DNA from: DATDFB01 sp036522835
GTDB lineage: Bacteria > Acidobacteriota > Thermoanaerobaculia > Gp7-AA8
NCBI GenBank assembly: GCA_036522835.1
Contig: DATDFB010000211.1
Span: 1 to 64,000, forward strand
Length of the DNA stretch: 64,000 bases
Direction: 5' to 3'
A program made the translations under genes and the position numbers. The notes under the pieces were generated by a model that was given only the letters and a program-made list of their open reading frames with translations, made no database searches and was not told where the DNA came from. Position 1 is the stretch's first letter; each line of letters begins with the position of its first letter. Shown piece after piece: positions 41,682-49,092 of this stretch.

Positions 41682-42431
41682 ATGCTCATTCGCCTCACCA
41701 ACATCAACAAGTCCTACCGCCTCGGCCGCGTCGACGTGCGCGCGCTCGAGGGCGTCGACCTCGACATCGGCCGCGGCGACTTCCTCGCCCTCGCCGGCCC
41801 CTCGGGCAGCGGTAAGACCACGCTCCTCAACCTCATCGGCTGCATCGACAAGCCGAGCGGCGGACGCATCGTCCTCGACGGCGTCGACGTCACCGCCGTC
41901 CCGCTGCACCGCCTCGCCGCCACGCGCCGCGACGCGCTCGGCTACATCTTCCAGACCTTCAACCTCATCCCCGTCCTCACCGCGTACGAGAACGTCGAAT
42001 ACCCGCTCCTGCTGCAGAACGTCGGCCGCCGCGAGCGCGACGCGCGCGTGCGCCGCTGGCTCGACCAGGTCGGCCTCGCCGCGCAGGCGAAGCAGCGGCC
42101 CGATCAGCTTTCGGGCGGACAGCGGCAGCGCGTGGCCATTGCACGCGCCATGGTCGCGGAGCCGAAGCTCGTCCTCGCCGACGAGCCGACCGCGAACCTC
42201 GACCAGGACACCGCCGCGCGCATCCTCGACCTCCTGGCCAAATTGAACGCGGAGACGGGGACGACGTTCGTCTTCGCCACGCACGATCCCGCCGTCATGT
42301 CGCGCGCGCAGCGCCTCGTGCGGCTGCGCGACGGACGGATCGCGTGTCATTCCGAGCGCAGCGAGGAAGCCCCCGCCGCAGGGGGTTCCTCGCCTGCTGC
42401 GCGGCTCGGAATGACACCAGTTTTCGCGTGA
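41682..42431 (+). CDS. ABC transporter ATP-binding protein, LolD/MacB type
   Basis: 249 residues from the ATG at 41682 (AAAGGA seven bases upstream). Walker A GPSGSGKTT, Q-loop FQTFNLIPVLTAYENVEYPL (LolD/MacB hallmark), signature LSGGQRQRVAIARAM, Walker B LVLADEPTANLD and switch His THDP are all intact. It powers extraction or export of lipoproteins or other envelope substrates. The final ~30 residues (CHSERSEEAPAAGG and onward) come from a GTGTCATTCC intergenic repeat and are not family sequence. It is first gene of an operon with the permease. Confidence 0.93.
   Translation: MLIRLTNINKSYRLGRVDVRALEGVDLDIGRGDFLALAGPSGSGKTTLLNLIGCIDKPSGGRIVLDGVDVTAVPLHRLAATRRDALGYIFQTFNLIPVLTAYENVEYPLLLQNVGRRERDARVRRWLDQVGLAAQAKQRPDQLSGGQRQRVAIARAMVAEPKLVLADEPTANLDQDTAARILDLLAKLNAETGTTFVFATHDPAVMSRAQRLVRLRDGRIACHSERSEEAPAAGGSSPAARLGMTPVFA
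42344..42417. repeat. GTGTCATTCC...GGAATGACAC inverted repeat, copy 2, in-frame at gene end
   Basis: Terminal GTGTCATTCCGAGCG pairs with CGGCTCGGAATGACAC, and an inner CCCCC...GGGGG hairpin is present. It is read through as the C-terminal tail of the ABC ATPase, whose original stop must have been lost. Confidence 0.85.
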
Positions 42432-42442
42432 GGAGAACGACA

Positions 42443-43645
42443 ATGACTGCAAGAATCGCGTTTCGCAACGTCTTCCGCAACCGCCGCCGCTCCGCCATCA
42501 CGCTGCTCGTCATCGTCTTCGGCGCGGTCGGCCTGATTCTCTTCGGCGGCTACAAACAGCAAACCTTCCGCGCCCTCCGCGAGTCGACCATCCGCAGCCG
42601 CTTGGGCCACCTGCAGATCTACAAGCGCGGCTTCGCCTCGAACGAGTCGAAGAAGCCGCTCGAGTACGGTCTAGACGACGTCGCCGCGTTGCGCCGCGCC
42701 GTCGAGAGCGACCGGCGCGTCAAGATGACGGCCGCGCAGATCACGCTCATGGGCCTCGTCAGCAACGGCGACAAGTCCGAGACCTTCATCGCCACCGCCG
42801 TCGAGCCGCTCAAGGAAAAGCAGATGAACGGCTACCGCCTCGTCGGCGGCAGCGATCTGCCGGCCAACGAGACCGACGCCGTGCTCGTCGGCCGCGGACT
42901 GGCCACGGCCATGCGCGTCAAGCCGGGCGACTACCTCACGCTCATGACCACCACCACGACCGGCTCGCTCAACGCCACGGACGTCCGCGTGGCCGGCATC
43001 TTCATGAGCGGCGTCAAGGAGTTCGACGACCGCGCGGTGAAGATGCCGATCGCCGGCGCGCAGCAACTGCTGCAGACGAAGAAAGTCGAGCGGCTGATCG
43101 TGACGCTCAACGACACCGACGACACCGCCGCCGTGCGCGCCGACCTGGGGCGGACGCTGCCGCAGATCGAGATGAAGAGCTGGTCGGAGCTGGCGACCTT
43201 CTACCACCAGGTCGTGCTGCTCTACAACGGCATCTTCGGCTTCCTCGGATTGATCGTCAGCGCCATCGTCGTCTTCAGCGTCGCCAACACGATCCTGATG
43301 TCGATCTTCGAGCGGACGCGCGAGATCGGCACGCTGATGGCCATGGGCACGACGCGGTCCCGCGTGGCGCGGATGTTCCTGGCCGAGGGTGTCGTCATCG
43401 GCGTGCTCGGCGCCATCGCCGGTGTCGTGGGCGGCGTGATCCTGGCGAACCTCATCAACCGCGGCCACTTCATGCTCCCGCCGCCGCCCGGCTACACCGT
43501 CGGCTATCCGCTGCGCATGCTGCTGACGCCGTCGATCCTCGTCACGGCCGCGTTCATCTCCGTCGTCACCGCGACGATCTCCTCGATCGTCCCGGCGCTG
43601 AAAGCGTCGCGCATGAAGGTCGTCGACGCACTGGGGCACATCTGA
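42443..43645 (+). CDS. ABC transporter permease, FtsX/LolCE-MacB type
   Basis: 400 residues from the ATG at 42443, with GAGGAGA upstream. An N-terminal TM (ITLLVIVFGAVGLILFGG) is followed by a ~200-residue periplasmic MacB-PCD-like domain and three C-terminal TM helices with the FtsX signature (VFSVANTILMSIFERTREIGTLMAMGTTRSRVARMFLAEG). It pairs with the ATPase 11 bases upstream. The stop overlaps the next ATG by one base, so all are co-translated. The context suggests a lipoprotein-handling exporter. Confidence 0.92.
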   Translation: MTARIAFRNVFRNRRRSAITLLVIVFGAVGLILFGGYKQQTFRALRESTIRSRLGHLQIYKRGFASNESKKPLEYGLDDVAALRRAVESDRRVKMTAAQITLMGLVSNGDKSETFIATAVEPLKEKQMNGYRLVGGSDLPANETDAVLVGRGLATAMRVKPGDYLTLMTTTTTGSLNATDVRVAGIFMSGVKEFDDRAVKMPIAGAQQLLQTKKVERLIVTLNDTDDTAAVRADLGRTLPQIEMKSWSELATFYHQVVLLYNGIFGFLGLIVSAIVVFSVANTILMSIFERTREIGTLMAMGTTRSRVARMFLAEGVVIGVLGAIAGVVGGVILANLINRGHFMLPPPPGYTVGYPLRMLLTPSILVTAAFISVVTATISSIVPALKASRMKVVDALGHI

Positions 43646-44355
43646 TGAAAACGTTATTTCTTGCAATCGCACTTCTCGCCTCGGCGCCGCTGCGCGCCGA
43701 GGATGCGGCGGCGATCCTCGCGAAAGTCGACGCGTACCGAGCGCCGCTGGAGAGCTTCGCCATCGACGTCGAGCTCACCGCCTACACGCCGCACGACAAA
43801 GCGGAGTCGTCGAAGTTCCGCGTCTACGGCAAAGGCAGCGACCGGAGCGTGGTCGAATTCCTCGCGCCGGCGACGGAGAAGGGAAAGCTCCTCTTGATGC
43901 TGCGCGACGCGATGTGGTTCTACATGCCGACGGCGAGCCGCCCGATCCGCATCTCGCCGCTGCAGCGGCTGATGGGACAAGCCTCGAACGGCGACGTGGC
44001 CCGCACGAGCTTCACGGTCGACTACGTGGCCAAGTCGGTCACCGAGGAGGAGAAAGCGTTCGTCCTCGACCTCGCCGCGAAAGACAACGACATCGCCTAC
44101 AGCCGCGTGCAGCTCTGGATCGACAAGACCACCTACGCGCCGCTGCGCGCCGACTTCTACGTCGTCAGCGGGAAGCTGATCAAGCGCGCGCTCTACCGCG
44201 AGCTCGGCACGATGGCGGGGCGGCGGGTGGTGACGGCGATCGAGATCGACGATCTGCTGCGGCCGGGCAATAGAACCGTCATGCGCTACGCGAATCTGAC
44301 GGCGAAGGAAAACCCGGAGCGGATGTTCACGAAGGATGCGTTGGGCAAGTGGTGA
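43645..44355 (+). CDS. LolA-like outer-membrane lipoprotein-sorting protein (COG2834 type)
   Basis: 236 residues, ATG at 43645. A signal peptide (MKTLFLAIALLASAPLRA) is followed by a LolA-fold half-barrel: ILAKVDAYRAPLESFAIDVEL, then VVEFLAPATEKGKLLLMLRDAMWFYMP, then RISPLQRLMGQASNGDVARTSF, then LTAKENPERMFTKDALGKW. This subfamily is regularly encoded with FtsX-type permeases. It is probably a periplasmic carrier of a hydrophobic substrate between the ABC exporter and the outer membrane. Confidence 0.85.
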   Translation: MKTLFLAIALLASAPLRAEDAAAILAKVDAYRAPLESFAIDVELTAYTPHDKAESSKFRVYGKGSDRSVVEFLAPATEKGKLLLMLRDAMWFYMPTASRPIRISPLQRLMGQASNGDVARTSFTVDYVAKSVTEEEKAFVLDLAAKDNDIAYSRVQLWIDKTTYAPLRADFYVVSGKLIKRALYRELGTMAGRRVVTAIEIDDLLRPGNRTVMRYANLTAKENPERMFTKDALGKW

Positions 44356-44372
44356 AGAACGCGCAATCAGTT

Positions 44373-44490
44373 CCTTCGCCCCGCTCGCGGGGAGAAGGTG
44401 CCGCGAAGCGGCGGATGAGGGGCGCATGCTTCCCGAATCGCCCCTCACCCGGCCTTCGGCCACCCTCTCCCCGCTACGCGGGGCGAGGGA
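44373..44490. repeat. CCTTCGCCCC...GGGGCGAGGG inverted repeat
   Basis: Paired hairpins CCCCGCTCGCGGGG and CCCCGCTACGCGGGG flank GAGGGGCGCATGCTTCCCGAA. The latter text also occurs in the histidine-kinase copy at 19199. It covers the 5' end of the next gene. Confidence 0.85.
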
Positions 44491-44495
44491 TCTTC

Positions 44496-45527
44496 ATGGC
44501 GGTGGCGTTGCTCGCCGCCGCCGCGCACGCCGAAACCTTCCGATTCTTCGGCTCGCTCGGAGCGGAGTCGCAGCTCTCGCCGGCGAACGCGGAGTCGCCG
44601 CTGAACCCGCACAACGTCGCCGGGCTGCCGTACACGACGAACGTCGCCGACGCGGCGCTGTACGCGGACGCGAAGTCGGAGCGCTTCAAGGCGCACGTGA
44701 AGCTGCGCGCCGACGCGAGCGACCGCGCCGCCGATCATCTCCAGCTCGGCGAGGCGTTCGTGCAGGCGAACCTCCGGCCGTGGCTCGACGTCACAGCCGG
44801 GCGCGTGATCGAGAGGTGGGGCACGGGCTACGCCTGGAATCCGGTGGCGTTCGTGAGTCCGCAAAAGAATCCGACCGATCCGAGCGACCGCCGCAGCGCC
44901 TACCGCGGCGTCGACATGCTCCGCGCCGACGCGTTCATGCGCGGGACGAACATTTCGGTCTACGCGCTGCGCGATCGCACGGCCGCCGCGCGCGTCTATC
45001 GTCTCGTCGGCGGCACCGACGTGTCGCTGCACGTCAGCCATGACGCGAACGGCACGCAACAGGGCCTGAGCCTGGCCCGCGTCTTCGGCGAGTCGCTCGA
45101 GCTCCACGGCGAGGCCACGCGCCGCCACCTCCTTCTGGGCGGGCAGTACACGTTTCCGAAGAACGTCAACGTCATCGCCGAGGTCTATCGGTCGGGTGAC
45201 GGCCTCACCGAGTCGCAGTGGCACGCGTTCCAAGACAGCATCGCGCCGGCGTCGCTCTATGACGCCAACCGCCATTACGCGCCGCTGCAGATGGCCCGCA
45301 ACTACGGGTTCGTCCGTGCCGCCGCGCCGTTCGGAAAGAACGACGTCGAGATCATCGCCATCACGAATCTGCGCGACGGCTCGTCGATCGCGCGCCTGAC
45401 GCTCTCGCGCAAGCTCCTCCCGAATCTCTCCGCGTACGTGATCGAGACGGAGTTTCTCGGCAGCGGGGAGATGTCGTACATCCAGGTCAAGCGGCTGACG
45501 ACATTCGGAGCGAGGGTGTACTTTTAG
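44496..45527 (+). CDS. Outer-membrane beta-barrel protein of the ABC/LolA operon
   Basis: 343 residues from the ATG at 44496, which has GAGGGA seven bases upstream and begins a short signal-like AVALLAAAAHAET. A GTG at 44352 overlapping the previous stop would add ~48 repeat-encoded residues. I infer that the repeat inserted into the original signal-peptide region. The mature protein shows alternating amphipathic strands (FRFFGSLGAESQLS, then YADAKSERFKAHVKLRADAS, then WLDVTAGRVIERWGTGYAWNP) and ends in Phe (RVYF), both typical of a porin-like barrel. It may be the outer-membrane endpoint or cargo of the upstream exporter. Confidence 0.72.
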   Translation: MAVALLAAAAHAETFRFFGSLGAESQLSPANAESPLNPHNVAGLPYTTNVADAALYADAKSERFKAHVKLRADASDRAADHLQLGEAFVQANLRPWLDVTAGRVIERWGTGYAWNPVAFVSPQKNPTDPSDRRSAYRGVDMLRADAFMRGTNISVYALRDRTAAARVYRLVGGTDVSLHVSHDANGTQQGLSLARVFGESLELHGEATRRHLLLGGQYTFPKNVNVIAEVYRSGDGLTESQWHAFQDSIAPASLYDANRHYAPLQMARNYGFVRAAAPFGKNDVEIIAITNLRDGSSIARLTLSRKLLPNLSAYVIETEFLGSGEMSYIQVKRLTTFGARVYF

Positions 45528-45532
45528 CGATC

Positions 45533-46591
45533 ATGGACGGCCGCAATCTCAGGCTCGTCGGCATTCTGACGTGGGGCGTCATCCTCTTCACCAGCGGCGG
45601 CTCCGGCGGGCCGTTCTGGTACGTCCTGATGTTCGTCTTCGTGGCCGGCTTTGTCGCGGCGACGTACCGCCAATGCCCGCCCACGCCCCGGCGCCTGCTC
45701 AACGCTCTGCAGGCGCTCGCCGCCCTCGGCGCGATGGCGCTGGTGCCGCACTTGAAGATGGAGCCGGTGCTCCTCGTCATCATCGCCGGGGAGCTCGGCG
45801 GCCTGGAGACGCTGCCTGCCCTGGCCTGGATCTTCGCGCAGACCGCGGGGCTCGCCGTCATCGCCGGCGGACTCGAAAACAGCATTCTCCTTCCCTACAT
45901 CGCCTTCCAGCTCTTCGCCTACTTCGCCGTGCGCATCGCTCACCGCGAGGCGATGGCGCGGCAGGCGCTGGCCGAAGCGAACGCGGAGCTGAAGGTGACG
46001 TCGGGCCTGCTCGACCTGAGCAGCCGCACCGAGGAGCGGTTGCGGATCGCGCGCGACCTGCACGACCTCCTCGGCCATCACCTCACCGCGCTGAGCCTGA
46101 ACCTCGAAGTGGCCAGCCACCTGGCCAGCGGCGAGGCGAAGGCGTCGGTCGAGAAGAGCCAGGCCATCACGAAGGATTTGCTCGCCGACGTGCGCACGGT
46201 CGTCAGCCGCCTGCGCGAGGACGAGCCGGTCGACCTCGCCACCGCCATCAACGCGCTGAGCGACGTCATCACCACGCCGGCGCTGCACGTCGACTTCGAG
46301 AACGTGGCCATCAGCGACCCGGCCGTCGCGCAGGTGGCGCTGCGCGCGGTGCAGGAGATCGTCACGAACGCCGTGCGCCACTCCGGCGCGCGTAATCTCT
46401 GGCTGCGGTTGTCGACGTCCGATCACACGCTCGACGTCGATGCGCGCGACGACGGCGCCGGCACGGATCGCGTCGAGTTCGGCAACGGCCTGCGCGGGAT
46501 CCGCGAGCGCGTGGAGCAGGTGAAAGGCCGCCTCGAAGTTTCTTCGATGCGCGGCCGCGGCTTTTCGGTGCATATTTCGCTGCCAGCATGA
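45533..46591 (+). CDS. Sensor histidine kinase, DesK/NarX (HisKA_3) type
   Basis: 352 residues, ATG at 45533, five bases after the preceding gene. Five to six TM helices (residues ~5-135) form a membrane sensor. HisKA_3 follows with phospho-acceptor H177 (RIARDLHDLLGHHLTALSL), then a short HATPase with VQEIVTNAVRHSGA and GNGLRGIRERVEQVKG. The membrane-integral sensor suggests it reads the membrane or envelope state. It overlaps the response regulator by ATGA and probably controls the preceding exporter operon. Confidence 0.92.
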   Translation: MDGRNLRLVGILTWGVILFTSGGSGGPFWYVLMFVFVAGFVAATYRQCPPTPRRLLNALQALAALGAMALVPHLKMEPVLLVIIAGELGGLETLPALAWIFAQTAGLAVIAGGLENSILLPYIAFQLFAYFAVRIAHREAMARQALAEANAELKVTSGLLDLSSRTEERLRIARDLHDLLGHHLTALSLNLEVASHLASGEAKASVEKSQAITKDLLADVRTVVSRLREDEPVDLATAINALSDVITTPALHVDFENVAISDPAVAQVALRAVQEIVTNAVRHSGARNLWLRLSTSDHTLDVDARDDGAGTDRVEFGNGLRGIRERVEQVKGRLEVSSMRGRGFSVHISLPA

Positions 46592-47220
46592 TTCGCGTCG
46601 TCATCGTCGAAGACCAGACGATCGTCCGCCAGGGCCTTCGCTCGCTCCTCGGGCTGTCCGGCGACATCGAGATCGCCGGCGAAGCGGCCGACGGCGAGGA
46701 AGCGCTCGATGTCATCGAATCGGCGAAGCCCGACGTCGTGCTGCTCGACCTGCGCATGCCGAAGCTCGACGGCGTCGGGGTGCTGAAGCACTTCCGCGGC
46801 CGCTTCCCGACGCTGATCCTGACGACGTTCGACGACGACGCGAATCTCTTCGATGCCGTGCGCGCCGGCGCGAAGGGGTGGCTTCTGAAAGACGTGTCGC
46901 TGGAGCGCCTGACCGGCGCGATCCGTACGCTGGCCGAGGGAGGGACGTGCATCGAGCCGGTGATCACGGAGCGCATCGTCCGCGCCTTAGGCGAGTCGAA
47001 CGTGGCCTTCGATTCCGCGGAGCTGCCCGAGCCGCTGACGGACCGCGAGAAGACTATTTTGCGGCTGCTCGCAGGCGGCTATAGCAACAAGGAGATCTCG
47101 GAGCTCCTGAACATCAGCGACGGCACGGTGAAGAATCACATCTCGAATTTGCTCGCGAAGTTGGGCGTGCGGGATCGGACGAGGGCGGTGCTGAAGGCAA
47201 TCGACCTCGGCGTAATTTAG
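46588..47220 (+). CDS. NarL/LuxR-family response regulator
   Basis: 210 residues. The receiver domain has the acidic pocket (VEDQ), phospho-acceptor D54 (VVLLDLRMP) and conserved Lys (GWLLKDVS). The LuxR-type HTH lies at ~145-205 (LTDREKTILRLLAGGYSNKEISELLNISDGTVKNHISNLLAKLGV). It is the cognate partner of the HisKA_3 kinase, with which it overlaps. A heptamer hairpin starts immediately after the stop. Confidence 0.95.
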   Translation: MIRVVIVEDQTIVRQGLRSLLGLSGDIEIAGEAADGEEALDVIESAKPDVVLLDLRMPKLDGVGVLKHFRGRFPTLILTTFDDDANLFDAVRAGAKGWLLKDVSLERLTGAIRTLAEGGTCIEPVITERIVRALGESNVAFDSAELPEPLTDREKTILRLLAGGYSNKEISELLNISDGTVKNHISNLLAKLGVRDRTRAVLKAIDLGVI

Positions 47221-47304
47221 GGGACAGGTCACAGGGAACAGGGGACAGGTGGTGTTCCTCGCGAGAACACCACCTGTGACCCGTGACCTGTGACCCGTGA
47301 CCTA
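47221..47304. repeat. Heptamer-built inverted repeat, GTGACAG/GTCACCT family, copy 3
   Basis: The left arm is GGGACAGGTCACAGGGAACA and the apex is CGCGAGAACA. The right arm is CCTGTGA/CCCGTGA units. It lies between the convergent response-regulator and secreted-protein genes and supplies the last bases of the latter. Confidence 0.85.
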
Positions 47305-48996
47305 TTGAACGTTCAGTGCGAAATCATCCACCACAAAGCTCGTCTGCAACGACGCATCCTCCGTCCCCACCAGATACACCTGAACCGTCTGCCCGATGTA
47401 CGAGTTGAGGCTGAACGACTTCTGCGCGTAGCCGGTGTTCTTGTTGAGGTTCGAGTACGTCGCCAGCGTCGCCAGCACGGTGCCGCTGCTATTGCGGATC
47501 TGCACTTTCAGCGTGTCGTACGCCGTCGTGGTCGTCGTCTCCGCAGTGTCGATGTGCAGCCAGAACGTTAGCGTGGCCGAGGTCTTGCCGGAGGGGATTG
47601 CCACCTGCTGCAGCAGCGTGTCGGTGTGCGCGGAGCCGTAGCCGTCCATCCACGCCTTCCACGAGCCGCTGTGCGCGGCCTCGCCGGTCGAGTTGTCGAT
47701 CACGCCGGAGCTCGCGGTCCACGTCACCGCGCCGCTCTCGAAGCCGGGATTGCCGAGGAGCTGCGTTGAGCCGCTCGAGTTGCTCACCGTCACCGTCACG
47801 GTCGACGACGTGCCGGCGTTGCCGGCGGCGTCGTACGCCTTCGTCACCAACGAATGCGCGCTATTCGCGAACGCCGTCGTGTCCCAGCTCCACGAGTACG
47901 GCGAGGCGGTGTCGGTCGTGCGCAGCGCACCGTCGAGCCAGAACTCGACCTTCGTGACGCCGACGTTGTCGGAGGCGCTGGCGGTCACGCTCACCGTGCC
48001 GCTGACGGTCGCGCCGTTCGCCGGCGCGGTGATCGACGTCGTCGGCGCGGTCGTGTCGCCGCCGCCACCGCCGCTGCCGTTCGCGAGCCAGGCCACGGCG
48101 TTCGCGTAGATCAAGCCGTTGTCGTAGCTCGGATCGTTGTAGCCGAGGAACGTGGAGTGGCCGCAGGAGTTCGTGGCGTCCTCGCCGGTCGAGGAGTCGC
48201 CGACCGCGGCGACGCGGCCGGTGCCGTACGTCGACGTCGCGAACGTCACGCCCGTCGTCGACGTATTCGACACGCCGGTCTTCCAGACGTGGCCCTTCGC
48301 CGCGCCGCTCAGCGTCATCGTCGTCGAGCCGAAGAGGCCGAGGCCGCGGCCGGCGGAGGGGACGCCGAACGTGCCGTGGATGATCGGCGACGCGGCGTCG
48401 CTCGTGAAATTGTCGTCGGGGTGGTTGTCGAACCAGCCGAAGGTCCGGTCGGCGGAGTTGTCGTTGTAGACGATGCCGAAGACGCTCGGGCTGCCCATCA
48501 GTTGATTGAAGACGCCGGCGGAGTCGATGCCGTCGTTGTTGCGGTCGGAGCCGGCGTGGTCGGCGATCATGAAGAGGCCGCCGCCGTTCTGCACGAAGCT
48601 GCGGATGGCCGTGATCTCCGCCGAGGTGAAGGCGACGTTCGGCTCGGGAATGACGAAGACGTTGTAGTTCGTCAGGTCCTGCGCGTTCGTGCCGTCGCCG
48701 TAGCTGATGCGCGCCGACGTGGGAAGGCTTTCGACATGGAAGCCTTTCTTGACCAGGTCGACGCCCATCGCGGAGAACGCTCCGCTCCAATAGGTTTCGG
48801 CGGTCGACGCGGTGATGCCGGCTTGATCGGGCGTTGGATAGCGTTGGGCGACTCCGCAACTGTCTTCATCGAGTGTCCAATCGGCGTTTCCGGCGGTCTG
48901 TGCATGTTTGGCGTCGAAGAGAATCGATTTTTGTTGGGCATACGCGGGAGTGAGAGCGAGCAACCAGAGAGCGAGCACGATTGCGGCTCGTTTCAA
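47302..48996 (-). CDS. Secreted protein: GATase-like N-domain, Ig-like domain and C-terminal sugar-binding-like module
   Basis: 564 residues. TTG start at 48996 with AAGGAGG upstream. A signal peptide (MKRAAIVLALWLLALTPAYA) is followed by a ~280-residue domain with YNVFVIPEPNVAFTSAEI, VQNGGGLFMIADHAGSDRNNDG and VAAVGDSS. This resembles class-I GATase/ThuA-like flavodoxin folds of secreted proteins. A Gly linker then leads to an Ig-like domain (TAPTTSITAPANGATVSG) and a beta-sandwich module (LGNPGFESGAVTWTAS to FVVDDFALNVQ). The last two modules are ~90% identical to the C-terminus of the neighbouring S53 peptidase. Probably exported, perhaps a polymer-binding enzyme; activity unknown. Confidence 0.75.
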   Translation of the reverse strand: MKRAAIVLALWLLALTPAYAQQKSILFDAKHAQTAGNADWTLDEDSCGVAQRYPTPDQAGITASTAETYWSGAFSAMGVDLVKKGFHVESLPTSARISYGDGTNAQDLTNYNVFVIPEPNVAFTSAEITAIRSFVQNGGGLFMIADHAGSDRNNDGIDSAGVFNQLMGSPSVFGIVYNDNSADRTFGWFDNHPDDNFTSDAASPIIHGTFGVPSAGRGLGLFGSTTMTLSGAAKGHVWKTGVSNTSTTGVTFATSTYGTGRVAAVGDSSTGEDATNSCGHSTFLGYNDPSYDNGLIYANAVAWLANGSGGGGGDTTAPTTSITAPANGATVSGTVSVTASASDNVGVTKVEFWLDGALRTTDTASPYSWSWDTTAFANSAHSLVTKAYDAAGNAGTSSTVTVTVSNSSGSTQLLGNPGFESGAVTWTASSGVIDNSTGEAAHSGSWKAWMDGYGSAHTDTLLQQVAIPSGKTSATLTFWLHIDTAETTTTTAYDTLKVQIRNSSGTVLATLATYSNLNKNTGYAQKSFSLNSYIGQTVQVYLVGTEDASLQTSFVVDDFALNVQ

Positions 48997-49013
48997 AGAG
49001 TTCCTCCTTGTTG

Positions 49014-49085
49014 GGGGTCAGGTCTTCAGTTTCCAGTTTCTTATTTGTACACAAATAAGAAACTGGAAACTGAAGACCTGACCCC
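49014..49085. repeat. 72-bp near-perfect palindrome with CAGTTTC heptamers
   Basis: The two 35-base arms are exactly complementary around a 2-base centre. Each arm contains CAGTTTC twice. The element can form a cruciform or a long hairpin. It sits between two minus-strand secreted-protein genes, downstream of the S53 peptidase stop. Confidence 0.92.
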
Positions 49086-49092
49086 TTTCCTA

